Source: Streptomyces chattanoogensis
GTDB taxonomy: Bacteria; Actinomycetota; Actinomycetes; Streptomycetales; Streptomycetaceae
Length of the DNA: 25,004 nucleotides
Reading direction: 5' to 3'
Assembly: GCF_001294335.1 (NCBI RefSeq)
Contig: NZ_LGKG01000183.1
Span: 1-25,004, forward strand
This document shows positions 14,449 through 21,684 of this stretch, one piece after another. Every line of letters starts with the position of its first letter. Within the stretch, counting starts at the first letter, position 1. A program made the translations under genes and the position numbers. The notes under the pieces are model-generated. The model was given only the letters and a program-made list of their open reading frames with translations. It was not told where the DNA came from and did not search any database.

Positions 14449-16152
14449 GTGGCACAGGCGACCGGGCCGTCCCGTTCCCAGGACAGGGCGGCCGCACGGG
14501 CCCGGCAGCACCGGCTCGTACTGGCGGTGATGCCGGGGCTGATGGCGGGCATGTTCCTGTCCGCGCTGGAACAGACCATCATGAGCACGTCCATCAGGAC
14601 GATCGCCGACAGCCTCGGCGGGCTCAGTCTGCAGGCGTGGGCGACGACCGCGTACCTGGTCACCTCCACCATCGCCGCCCCCGTCTACGGGAAGCTCTCC
14701 GACATCTACGGCCGCAAGCCGGTCTATCTGGTGTCCATCGCCATCTTCCTGGTGGGCTCGCTGACCTGCACCTTCGCCCAGTCGATGCCCCAACTGGCGG
14801 CATTCAGAGCGCTTCAGGGGCTCGGCGGCGGCGGGCTGATGGCGCTGGCCTTCGCCATCACCGCCGACCTGGTACCGCCCCGGGACCGTTCGCGGTACCA
14901 GGGCTATTTCATGGCGGTGTGGATCGCGGCGAGCGTCGTCGGCCCCACCGTGGGCGGTGCGCTCGCGGGTGCCGATCAGCTTCTCGGGCTGGCCGGCTGG
15001 CGGTGGGTGTTCCTGGTCAACCTCCCCATCGGGCTGCTGGCGATGGCCGTCGTCGCCAAGGTGCTCGATCTGGAACACCACCGGCAGCCGACGAAGATCG
15101 ATGTCTGGGGCGCGGTGACGATCACCGTGGGCCTGGTCCCGCTGCTGGTGCTCTTCGACCACGGCAGGGAGTGGGGCTGGGGCTCGCCGGCCGCGGTGAT
15201 CTCGCTGGTCGTCGGCCTGCTGGGACTGGCGGCGTTCGTCGCCGTCGAACGACGGGCCGGTGACGCCGCGCTGATCCCCCTGCGGCTGTTCCGTATCCCC
15301 ACCTACCGCACCGCCATCCTGACCGCCATCACCGTCGGCGTCGGCATGTTCGGTGCGGTCTCGCTGGTGCCGCTCTATCTGCAACTGGCGCGGGACGCCA
15401 CGCCGATGGAGTCCGGTCTGGTGATGCTGCCGATGATGGGCGGCATCATGATCGCCACGGTCGTCTCGGGGGCGCTGATCTCGCGGCGGGGACGGTACAA
15501 GATCCTGCCGGTGGCCGGCGCCGCGATCACCGCCGTCGGCATGTTCGCGTTCTCCTTCGTCGGCATCGACACCCCGATCTGGATCCCCCTGCTGCTGGTC
15601 CTGCTCTTCGGCATCGGCATCGGCAACTGCACCCAGGCCGTCACGGTCGCGGCGCAGAACGCGGTGCCGGCCCGCGACACCGGGGTGGCGACGGCGTCGC
15701 TGATGTTCCTGCGGCAGATGGCGGGCGCGCTGGGCGTCGCGTTGTTCCTCTCCGTCCTCTTCGGGACGCTGAGCGGCAACATCTCGGCGGCCGTCACCCG
15801 CGCGACCGCCGATCCCGCGGTCGCCGCGGCGATGCAGGACCCCGCGGTCGCCGCCGCCCCGCGCAACCGGGCCTTCTTCGACCTGCTGCACGGCGGCCAG
15901 GAGGTGGCCACGGACTCGTCGTTCCTGCACGGAATGGACCCCGCGCTGGTACGGCCGTTCCGCGAGGGCTTCGCCGCATCGCTGAACCTGGGCTTCCTGA
16001 TCGGCGCCGCAACCATGATCGTCACCCTGATCCTGGCCCTCTGCCTCAAGGAGCTGCCCCTGCGGGAACTCAGCGCAGCCGAACTGATGGCCCAGGAAGC
16101 GGAGTCGGAGCCGGGCGCCGAGGCCGGGCATACGGCGAACGGCGACTCGTAG
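14449..16152 (+). CDS. MFS drug exporter, DHA2 family (14-TM type)
   Basis: The 567-residue protein has a cytosolic N-terminus followed by many hydrophobic segments. It carries the motif-A loop GKLSDIYGRKP (about residues 80-90), an RALQGLGGGGLMA segment, the motif-C-like VVGPTVGGALAG (about 165-175), and GWRWVFLVNLPIG typical of the EmrB/QacA-like DHA2 group. The family exports drugs and antibiotics by proton antiport across the cytoplasmic membrane. Inside the cluster it is the likely export and self-protection pump. The start is the GTG at 14449 with AGGAGAGG upstream. A loop near residues 445-500 is rich in AAVAAAMQDPAVAAAP-like repeats and is probably the extracytoplasmic loop between the last two TM segments. 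The 53-residue membrane peptide is immediately upstream, and two more small membrane genes follow downstream. Confidence 0.95.
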   Translation: MAQATGPSRSQDRAAARARQHRLVLAVMPGLMAGMFLSALEQTIMSTSIRTIADSLGGLSLQAWATTAYLVTSTIAAPVYGKLSDIYGRKPVYLVSIAIFLVGSLTCTFAQSMPQLAAFRALQGLGGGGLMALAFAITADLVPPRDRSRYQGYFMAVWIAASVVGPTVGGALAGADQLLGLAGWRWVFLVNLPIGLLAMAVVAKVLDLEHHRQPTKIDVWGAVTITVGLVPLLVLFDHGREWGWGSPAAVISLVVGLLGLAAFVAVERRAGDAALIPLRLFRIPTYRTAILTAITVGVGMFGAVSLVPLYLQLARDATPMESGLVMLPMMGGIMIATVVSGALISRRGRYKILPVAGAAITAVGMFAFSFVGIDTPIWIPLLLVLLFGIGIGNCTQAVTVAAQNAVPARDTGVATASLMFLRQMAGALGVALFLSVLFGTLSGNISAAVTRATADPAVAAAMQDPAVAAAPRNRAFFDLLHGGQEVATDSSFLHGMDPALVRPFREGFAASLNLGFLIGAATMIVTLILALCLKELPLRELSAAELMAQEAESEPGAEAGHTANGDS

Positions 16153-16174
16153 ACATCCGCCGCCACCTGACGGC

Positions 16175-16260
16175 ACATATTCCGCGGCACCCGCCGGCAC
16201 GTGCACCCGTGGCACCCCCCCCGGCACCTGCCCCCGCGGCACCCGCCCCACGGGAACACC
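16175..16260. repeat. Low-complexity GGCAC/CACCCG stretch
   Basis: The first part of the 355-bp gap after the exporter is built from short imperfect repeats of GGCAC, CACCCG and CCCGCC. It has no coding look, and no spacer pattern that would suggest CRISPR. It may be post-gene filler or form weak structure near the exporter's 3' end. Confidence 0.5.
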
Positions 16261-16300
16261 GCCCGCCCCCGCCACGTTGTGGACTGCAAGGGGCCCACCC

Positions 16301-16338
16301 ATCCCCTAGGGGATCTGTTCGAACGACCCCTAGGGGAT
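16301..16338 (+). promoter_or_regulatory. Twin CCCCTAGGGG palindromes (putative operator)
   Basis: ATCCCCTAGGGGAT (16301-16314) is a perfect 14-bp palindrome. A second CCCCTAGGGG occurs at 16327-16336, followed by the same AT. Their centres are 24 bp apart. They lie about 170 bp before the start of the next small membrane gene. They contain the AGGGG element found upstream of other genes here, but arranged as inverted repeats rather than direct ones. The remaining gap (16339-16507) ends in an AG-rich leader with AAGGA at 16496-16500. Confidence 0.6.
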
Positions 16339-16507
16339 ACGCCATCGGCACGACACCCCCGTCGCATCCGGGTGGAGAGGAAATCCACCCGGCTCCACCC
16401 TGATTCCACCCGCGGACCGGTTCTGCGGTTCCGTTCACCGCGATAGCGTCGAAGTAGAAGCTTCGGCAAGGAAAGCAAGAAAGCAAAAGAAGCGGAAGGA
16501 AAGCGTG

Positions 16508-16801
16508 ATGACTTCAGCGCTGGGCAGCGGTGGCCTGATGAATTTCGTGCTGCTGCGTTTTGCCCTGATCGCGGGCGGCGTCCTCGTACTCGTCATCATT
16601 GGATTTGCGGTGCTGATGATGCTCAAGCGCCGGGGATCGGTCAGCCAGGAAACTCTCAACAGGGCACGCGAGCATGCCGTGCCGCTCGCACGGGCGGTGA
16701 TGGAGAACCGGCGCAGCGGCCGCGGCGGGCGCGGCGGCGGCCGGGGCGGGCTGCTGAACTCGGTGCTCTCCGCGATGAACGACCGCGACCGGCGAAGGTG
16801 A
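16508..16801 (+). CDS. Small membrane protein with RGG-rich tail, 97 aa (family member 2)
   Basis: I recognise no named family. The ATG at 16508 is 7 bases after AAGGA; a GTG at 16505 would add one residue. Residues about 9-45 repeat the plan of the peptide at 14259: GGLMNFVLLRF, a glycine-containing hydrophobic helix, then LMMLKRRGS. The extra C-terminal half is soluble and very basic: SVSQETLNRAREHAVPLARA, then NRRSGRGGRGGGRGG, and a last helix-like NSVLSAMNDRDRRR. By the positive-inside rule the tail is cytosolic. The RGG-like cluster could touch nucleic acid or acidic protein or lipid surfaces; this is speculation. The next gene begins 10 bases after the stop, and the promoter region upstream carries the twin palindromes. 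Confidence 0.82.
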   Translation: MTSALGSGGLMNFVLLRFALIAGGVLVLVIIGFAVLMMLKRRGSVSQETLNRAREHAVPLARAVMENRRSGRGGRGGGRGGLLNSVLSAMNDRDRRR

Positions 16802-16811
16802 TCACACAGCC

Positions 16812-16967
16812 ATGAACGGATACTTCCTTGCCGGAAAAGCGGACGACGACGAGCTGCTCCAGCACTTGCTGATGGACAAGATCTGGAAGATGGGCATCAT
16901 CGTCGGCGCGGTGATCATCGCGCTGATCGTCATGGTTATCATCTATCGCAAAGCAGGCCGTCGCTGA
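16812..16967 (+). CDS. Small single-pass membrane protein, 51 aa (possible family member 3)
   Basis: The ATG at 16812 follows the previous stop by 10 bases, and its ribosome site (AAGGTGA) overlaps that stop, which suggests translational coupling. The peptide starts MNGYFLAGKADDDELLQHL, with an acidic patch DDDE. It continues with LLMDKIWKM, a hydrophobic helix GIIVGAVIIALIVMVIIY (28-45) and a basic end RKAGRR. It shares the plan of the two other small proteins (short N-terminal segment, one helix, basic C-terminus, predicted inside), but sequence identity is weak, so common origin is uncertain. A sensor kinase gene begins 47 bases downstream. I recognise no family; a role in modulating the kinase or exporter is conjecture. 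Confidence 0.75.
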   Translation: MNGYFLAGKADDDELLQHLLMDKIWKMGIIVGAVIIALIVMVIIYRKAGRR

Positions 16968-17014
16968 CAGCCGCAGTCGAGCCGGTCAGCCGTGGCGACG
17001 ACCGGTCGGGAGAG

Positions 17015-18175
17015 ATGGTGCGCGCCACAGGCGGCCGCCGGGGCCCCTCGGCCCCGCAGGTACCCGCGAGCCTGGTCATGCAGATCGTCGGGTTCGGACT
17101 GCTGGCCGGCACGCTGGCCACGGCCCGGGAAGGCGCCGTGGCCATGTGGGTGGTCTACGCGGTCAGCCTCGCCTGCTGGTTCGTCTTCCACTTCCTCGTC
17201 TCCACCCGGCCGCGCTGGGCCGGGATCGCGCTGGTGCTCAGCGCCGCGCTGCCCGCGGCGGCCGCCGGCTGGGCCCATGACTCCACCGCGGTGATCATGG
17301 TGAGTGTGGTGCTGGGCCGGTTCACCGCCTGGCACCGGCCGAGGGCGGCCGCACTGTGGCCGGTGCTCGGCGGCTGCCTCCTGCTGACGCTGCTGACCTC
17401 GGCGGCCGGCGGGGCCGGACTGGGCGATCTGGCCGGCTACACCGTCATGCTGCTCCTGCTCACCCTGCTGGGCCTCAACCAGCGGCAGTACCAACTGCGC
17501 GCCACCCAGGCCGAACAGCTCCTGCACCAGACCACCCTGATGCAGCAGGAACAGGCGCAGGTGGCGGTGCTGGGCGAGCGGGCCCGGATCGCGCGGGAGA
17601 TCCACGATGTGCTCGCGCATTCGCTCGGCGCGCTCACCGTCCAGCTCAAGGCCGCCGATTCGCTGCTGGACAGCGGCGACATCGACGGCGCACGCGCCCG
17701 GGTCCAGCGGTCCAACCGGCTGGCCGACGACGGGCTGGCCGAGGCCGCGGCCGCCGTCGCCGCGCTGCGCGACGATGTGATCCCGCTCCCCGACATGCTG
17801 GCCGATCTGGTCGAGGACTTCGGCCGCGACCACCGCACCGAGGTCCGGCTGACCACCACCGGCCCCGTGCGCCCGCTGCCCTCCGGGCCCATCGTCGCCC
17901 TGGTCCGGGCCACTCGGGAAGCGCTCACCAATGCCGCCAAGCACGCCCCCGGAGGCGCGGTGACCGTCGGCCTGGACTACGGCACCCACCGCGTCCGGCT
18001 GGAGGTGCGCAACGCCGTCCCGCGCGCCGCGAAGTTCGTCGACGACGGCCCGCCGGTGTCCGGATACGGCCTCACCGGGATGCGCGAACGCCTCGCGCTG
18101 GTGGGCGGAACGCTGGAAACCGGCCCCGACGACACCCACCGCTCCTGGTGTCTCGTCGTCGAAGTACCCGCCTGA
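17015..18175 (+). CDS. Sensor histidine kinase, NarL-partner type (HisKA_3)
   Basis: The 386-residue protein has an N-terminal membrane domain of about five or six hydrophobic segments (roughly 20-155). A short coiled linker follows, then the dimerisation/phosphoacceptor motif ERARIAREIHDVLAHSLG with His197. The ATP-binding domain has ATREALTNAAKHAPGG (Asn307 region) and GYGLTGMRERL (350-360). These kinases normally phosphorylate a LuxR/NarL-type response regulator. No regulator gene is adjacent or anywhere in the window, so it is an orphan here. The ATG at 17015 lies very close to GGGAG, and the GTG immediately after it (17018) has better spacing. It is close behind two small membrane protein genes and may be co-transcribed with them, which hints at a membrane-stress sensing unit. 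Confidence 0.92.
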   Translation: MVRATGGRRGPSAPQVPASLVMQIVGFGLLAGTLATAREGAVAMWVVYAVSLACWFVFHFLVSTRPRWAGIALVLSAALPAAAAGWAHDSTAVIMVSVVLGRFTAWHRPRAAALWPVLGGCLLLTLLTSAAGGAGLGDLAGYTVMLLLLTLLGLNQRQYQLRATQAEQLLHQTTLMQQEQAQVAVLGERARIAREIHDVLAHSLGALTVQLKAADSLLDSGDIDGARARVQRSNRLADDGLAEAAAAVAALRDDVIPLPDMLADLVEDFGRDHRTEVRLTTTGPVRPLPSGPIVALVRATREALTNAAKHAPGGAVTVGLDYGTHRVRLEVRNAVPRAAKFVDDGPPVSGYGLTGMRERLALVGGTLETGPDDTHRSWCLVVEVPA

Positions 18176-18241
18176 GGGCCCCGGCGTCGCGGTACGGGCA
18201 CCGCCGGTGAGAGCGGTTGTCCGCGCACCGGAACACGGCTG

Positions 18242-18316
18242 GGGGAATTCCCCTTGTCCGCCATCGATCAAGGGGCGATTAGGGGTTGGGCCGGGCAATA
18301 GGGGCCGCTTAGTTTT
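18242..18316 (+). promoter_or_regulatory. GGGGAATTCCCC palindrome plus AGGGG boxes upstream of the flavin oxidase
   Basis: GGGGAATTCCCC (18242-18253) is a perfect palindrome whose core resembles operators of PAS-LuxR regulators such as PimM, though the outer positions differ. AAGGGG (18270), TAGGGGTTG (18280) and TAGGGG (18299) follow, then CTTAGTTTT ending at 18316. From the second box to the T-run the length and arrangement match the region at 9135-9171. The rest of the gap (to 18402) holds an AT-containing leader and an AAGGAG ribosome site at 18388-18393. Confidence 0.55.
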
Positions 18317-18402
18317 GGCCACAAGAATTCGGGGCGGAAGCCTTCCGGAATTCGGCGCGCCCGGACCCCGATCGTCAGCCCAGTCACAAGGAGACAGTGA
18401 CC

Positions 18403-19869
18403 GTGACCACCAGCCCTATCGATCAGAAAACCTTTGATGCGGTCGTCGTCGGCAATGGAGTGCTGGGTCTTTCGCTCGGGCTGACGCTGGCCCGTCGCGG
18501 GCTCGGTGTGGCGCTCATCGGTGAGGCACACCGGCCGACCGCGGCCTCGACGGCCGCCGGTGCGATGCTCGGCTGCTTCGGCGAGGTCACGACCACGCTG
18601 CTGAAGTCCGAACACGGCCGCACCAAGATGGACTTCGGCGTCCGCGCCGCGAAGATGTGGGACGGCTGGCTCAGCGCACTCGACGAGGACGCCCCGGGCG
18701 AGGAGATCCGTACCGCCGACGGCACCACCGTCATGCTCAACACCGTCGGCATGGCGGCCATCGACGACGCCAACTTCACCGCCATCCGCGACATGCTGAC
18801 CCAGTACGACGAGCCGTACGAGGACGTCGACCCGGCCGACATCGAATGGCTGGACCCCGACCCCAACTCCCGCCCCCTGCGCGCGATGCACATCCCCGGC
18901 GAGCATGCCGTCAACACCCCGGAGCTCCTCACCCGGCTCCAGACGGCGTTTGTCCGGCGCGGCGGAACGGTGGTCGAGGACACCGCCGTCCAGCTCCAGC
19001 ACGAGGGCGGCCGCATCCACGGCGTCACCCTCGCCTCCGGCATGCAGCTCTCCAGCGCGCGTGTGGTCCTGGCCGGCGGCGCCCGCACCCAGGAGCTGCT
19101 GGACACCATGCCGGAACTGTCCGCGCGCATCCCGCGTCTGGTCAGCGGCTACGGGGTGTCCGCCCTGATGCGCACCGAGGGCGGCAGCGGCCCGCGCAGC
19201 GTGCTGCGCACCCCCAACCGGGCGTTCGCCTGCGGCCTGCACGTCCTGCCGCGCGGCGAAGGCGAGGTCTACGTCGGCGCCACCAACGTCATCTCGCCGG
19301 AGCCGGTGACCATACCCGCCATGGGCGACGTCCTCTTCCTGCTCGAGTGCTCGGCCCGTCAGGTCCGGCGCGACCTGTGGGGCAGCGGAGTGCACAAGCT
19401 GCAGGTGGGCAACCGCCCGGTGTCGCTCGACGGCTTCCCGCTGCTGGGCGAGGCCGGTCTCGAGGGGCTGTGGATGCTGACCGGCACCTACCGCGACGGA
19501 CTGCACCTCTCCCCGCTGCTGGCCGAGGAGATGACCCGCCGTCTGCTCGGTGAGGAGCACGAGCTCGACTGGGACGCCTTCACGCCCGTACGGTCGCCGA
19601 TCGCCCCCGAGAGCCGGGAGGACATCATCCAGACCGTGTCCACCCACCTGCTCGCCACCGGATACGAGTACCCCTGGCGGATGCCCGTGATGTACCCGCT
19701 GCTGATCGAAGCGGGATTCCAGAACTCGTTCGCCGCCTGGGCGGACGAACTGGACCCGGAGTTCACGCCCCCGGCCGAGCTGCTGGCGGTCTCCCGCCGG
19801 CTCTACCCCGTCATCGGCAAGTGGCTGCGGGAGTACTACGCGGCCAGCCGCTCGGCGCGCGAGGCCTGA
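18403..19869 (+). CDS. FAD-dependent oxidoreductase, D-amino acid/glycine oxidase (ThiO-like) family
   Basis: The 488-residue protein has an N-terminal dinucleotide motif VVVGNGVLGLSLG (GxGxxG) and the DAO-superfamily C-terminal lobe: VGATNVISPEP, RPVSLDGFPLLGE, and LTGTYRDGLHLSPLLAEEM near residues 365-380. The family oxidises C-N bonds of amino acids or amines with FAD and oxygen. In macrolactam pathways such as cremimycin, from memory, a relative (CmiS2) oxidises an N-carboxymethyl group to leave a beta-amine. It is longer than ThiO by about 90 C-terminal residues of unknown role. The GTG at 18403 is 9 bases from AAGGAG; the GTG at 18397 is only 3 bases away, so I prefer the later one. It has its own putative promoter and ends at two hairpins. 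The substrate is unproven. Confidence 0.9.
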   Translation: MTTSPIDQKTFDAVVVGNGVLGLSLGLTLARRGLGVALIGEAHRPTAASTAAGAMLGCFGEVTTTLLKSEHGRTKMDFGVRAAKMWDGWLSALDEDAPGEEIRTADGTTVMLNTVGMAAIDDANFTAIRDMLTQYDEPYEDVDPADIEWLDPDPNSRPLRAMHIPGEHAVNTPELLTRLQTAFVRRGGTVVEDTAVQLQHEGGRIHGVTLASGMQLSSARVVLAGGARTQELLDTMPELSARIPRLVSGYGVSALMRTEGGSGPRSVLRTPNRAFACGLHVLPRGEGEVYVGATNVISPEPVTIPAMGDVLFLLECSARQVRRDLWGSGVHKLQVGNRPVSLDGFPLLGEAGLEGLWMLTGTYRDGLHLSPLLAEEMTRRLLGEEHELDWDAFTPVRSPIAPESREDIIQTVSTHLLATGYEYPWRMPVMYPLLIEAGFQNSFAAWADELDPEFTPPAELLAVSRRLYPVIGKWLREYYAASRSAREA

Positions 19870-19879
19870 TCCCGTACCA

Positions 19880-19909
19880 CTCCCGGCCGGCCCCGTGGCC
19901 GGCCGGGAG
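19880..19909 (+). terminator. 13-bp perfect hairpin after the flavin oxidase
   Basis: CTCCCGGCCGGCC (19880-19892) pairs with GGCCGGCCGGGAG (19897-19909) around a CCGT loop, 10 bases after the stop. No T-run follows, as is usual in Streptomyces. Confidence 0.75.
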
Positions 19910-19916
19910 ACACCAC

Positions 19917-19952
19917 AGAGCCCCGGGGCGGACCCTGCCGCCCCGGGGCTCT
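19917..19952. terminator. 15-bp perfect hairpin, bidirectional terminator between convergent genes
   Basis: AGAGCCCCGGGGCGG (19917-19931) pairs perfectly with CCGCCCCGGGGCTCT (19938-19952) across a 6-base loop. It lies between the ends of the plus-strand oxidase and the minus-strand ligase, so it can serve both, and it adds to the hairpin just before it. Confidence 0.82.
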
Positions 19953-19971
19953 GCCCTGTTGTCCCGGCGCC

Positions 19972-21375
19972 TCACTCCTGCGCCAGACGCTCCAACTGCC
20001 GCTTGTCCGGCTTGCCGTTGCGGTTCAGCGGGAAGCGGTCGAGCACCACCACCCGGTCGGGACGCTCGTAGGACGCCAGCATGTCCTTGAGCCGGTCCCG
20101 CCAGTACGACGCCTCCCGCTCCTCGCCGTCCTCGACGAAGAAGACCAGCAGCGCCCCGCGCCGCTCGTCCGGCAGTGCGACGATCCTTGCCGAGCAGCCC
20201 TTGGCGGCCACGGCCCGCTCGATCAGCTCGGGATAGAGGGTGTATCCCATCCGGTGCACCGCGTACTTGCGGCCCAGGACGTAGAGGTTGTCGTCCGCGT
20301 CCAGGTATCCGAGGTCCCCGGTGCGCTGCCAGCCGCCGGGCAGCGGCACCAGAGTGCCGTCCTCGGCCAGCTGCCCCTCCATCGCGTCCGGCGTGCGGAC
20401 CTCCAGCTCGCCCGCCGCCCCCGCGGCGACCGTACGCCCTTCGTCGTCGACGACCCGGAGCCCGATGCCGTCCATGACCCGTCCGCAGGCGACCGGGTTC
20501 TCCGGCGTCGCGAACGCGATGTTGCCCAGCTCCGTACTGCCGTAACTGTCCAGCAGCGGCCGGCCGAACTCGCTGACGTAACTCCCGACCAGCGGGGCGT
20601 CCAGCGGGGCCGCGCCGACGCAGAACATCCGCGCGCCCTCCAGGCCGGGGCGCAGGGCCGGCTTGCGGGTGACGAGATTGAGCATGCTGCGGTAGCTGGC
20701 CGGGGTCGCGTCGATGACGGAGGCGCCCGATTCGGCGGCCATCGTCAGCGCGCGGTCCAGCCGCCGGTACGGCGCGATCACCAGCGAACACCGCACCAGC
20801 CAGGCGATCAGCACCATGGACAGCCCGTACTGATGGGCAAACGGCAGCAGCGGCAGCAGCACATCGTCTTCGCGGTGGCCGACCTGCGCGGCGTTGCGCC
20901 GCAGGTTCTCGAGGAACTTCCGGCCGGATTTCACCACGCCCTTCGGCGAGCCGGTCGATCCGGACGTCCACATGATCAGGCCGTCCGGGAGATCGCACCA
21001 GGTCCCGATGTCCAGCCGGTCCTCCACCGGCGTCCGGCCGGCGGCGGACACCAGCAGCTCATAGAGGTGGACGGCCTCCTGACCGGCGTCGAGGGGGGCG
21101 TCCTCGTCGCACAGGACCAGCTTGGTGCCGGTGCGCAGGATGATCCGTCGGGTCTCCTCGGCGTGCTCCTGCTGGTCGACCAGCACGATCGAGGCCCCCA
21201 GGTGCATCAACGCCAGGAGTGTCGCCATCCAGGCGGGGGAGTTGCCGGCCTTGAGCGTGACGCGCTCTCCGGGGCCGACGCCCTTCTCGCGGAGCACCTG
21301 TGCGATGAGAAGAGCGTCGCGCTCGAAATCGTCCAGGGTCCGTACCGAGTCGGGGGCAAAGATTTTCGCGCTCAT
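19972..21375 (-). CDS. AMP-dependent acyl-CoA ligase / stand-alone adenylating enzyme (starter activation)
   Basis: The 467-residue ANL-family enzyme has TSGSTGSPKG (137-146), SYGSTE near 278-282, RTGDLGYLD (351-359), GRKYAVHRMGYTLYP (368-382) and the C-terminal catalytic Lys455 in NRNGKPDK. It activates a carboxylic acid as an acyl-adenylate for transfer to CoA or a carrier protein. The start is the ATG at 21375 (minus), with AGGAAGG about 12 bases upstream; upstream codons in frame are not family-like. It is somewhat short for the family (usually about 500-530) and has a compact N-terminus. Together with the amine oxidase upstream on the same strand and the discrete acyltransferase, it most likely activates the PKS starter acid. 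Guanidinobutyryl-type and beta-amino-acyl starters are both plausible; the sequence alone does not decide. Confidence 0.92.
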   Translation of the reverse strand: MSAKIFAPDSVRTLDDFERDALLIAQVLREKGVGPGERVTLKAGNSPAWMATLLALMHLGASIVLVDQQEHAEETRRIILRTGTKLVLCDEDAPLDAGQEAVHLYELLVSAAGRTPVEDRLDIGTWCDLPDGLIMWTSGSTGSPKGVVKSGRKFLENLRRNAAQVGHREDDVLLPLLPFAHQYGLSMVLIAWLVRCSLVIAPYRRLDRALTMAAESGASVIDATPASYRSMLNLVTRKPALRPGLEGARMFCVGAAPLDAPLVGSYVSEFGRPLLDSYGSTELGNIAFATPENPVACGRVMDGIGLRVVDDEGRTVAAGAAGELEVRTPDAMEGQLAEDGTLVPLPGGWQRTGDLGYLDADDNLYVLGRKYAVHRMGYTLYPELIERAVAAKGCSARIVALPDERRGALLVFFVEDGEEREASYWRDRLKDMLASYERPDRVVVLDRFPLNRNGKPDKRQLERLAQE

Positions 21376-21564
21376 TTCTCGCACGCTTCCTTCCTCATGC
21401 CGGGCATGGGCGGTGTGCTGCGTCAGCGGTCCCGGTGTGGTGTCCACGGGGAGCAGTCGCACAGGCGGGACGGTGTGCGGAAGATCGACGCGGCCGTCCG
21501 GCCGGCGGGGCGGAACACGCCCCTCACCAGGAAAGAGTCTGGAAGTTGGGGAGCCGGCGGGGAA

Positions 21565-21592
21565 CCCTTATCCGGCCCCCTACCATCCCTTG
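21565..21592 (-). promoter_or_regulatory. AGGGG-type boxes upstream of the acyl ligase (minus strand)
   Basis: Read on the minus strand, AAGGGATGGTAGGGGG is followed by TAAGGG. The first part closely matches TAGGGGCGGTAGGGG at 9126-9140, with the same 9-bp step. It lies about 190-215 bp before the ligase start, within a 309-bp gap that otherwise holds only a tandem repeat (21594-21681) and an unremarkable leader. Confidence 0.45.
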
Positions 21593-21593
21593 T

Positions 21594-21681
21594 CTTCACG
21601 AGGACGGGCCTTCATGGGGACGGGCCTTCACGAGGACGGGCCTTCACGAGGACGGGCCTTCATGGGGACGGGCCTTCACGG
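21594..21681. repeat. 16-bp tandem repeat, about five units
   Basis: GGACGGGCCTTCA begins at 21602, 21618, 21634, 21650 and 21666, an exact 16-bp period. The last three bases of each unit vary between CGA and TGG types; a partial unit precedes the array. It sits just after the stop of the amine oxidase (minus strand) and before the ligase's promoter region. It is not a coding repeat, because 16 is not a multiple of three. Confidence 0.92.
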
Positions 21682-21684
21682 GCC

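Noticed and set aside
14252..14530. A 92-codon frame starting at the ATG 7 bases before the 53-residue membrane gene
   Set aside because: It has no hydrophobic segment or recognisable family and runs out of frame into the exporter gene. The ATG at 14259 has the better ribosome spacing and a product related to the protein at 16508.
16175..16260. Possible CRISPR-like repeat
   Set aside because: Units are short, irregular and have no spacers of constant length; it is simple GC-rich sequence.
14404..16302. Minus-strand 632-codon frame opposite the exporter
   Set aside because: Composition is rich in Arg, Gln, Asp and His without domains, and the opposite strand encodes an unmistakable MFS protein.
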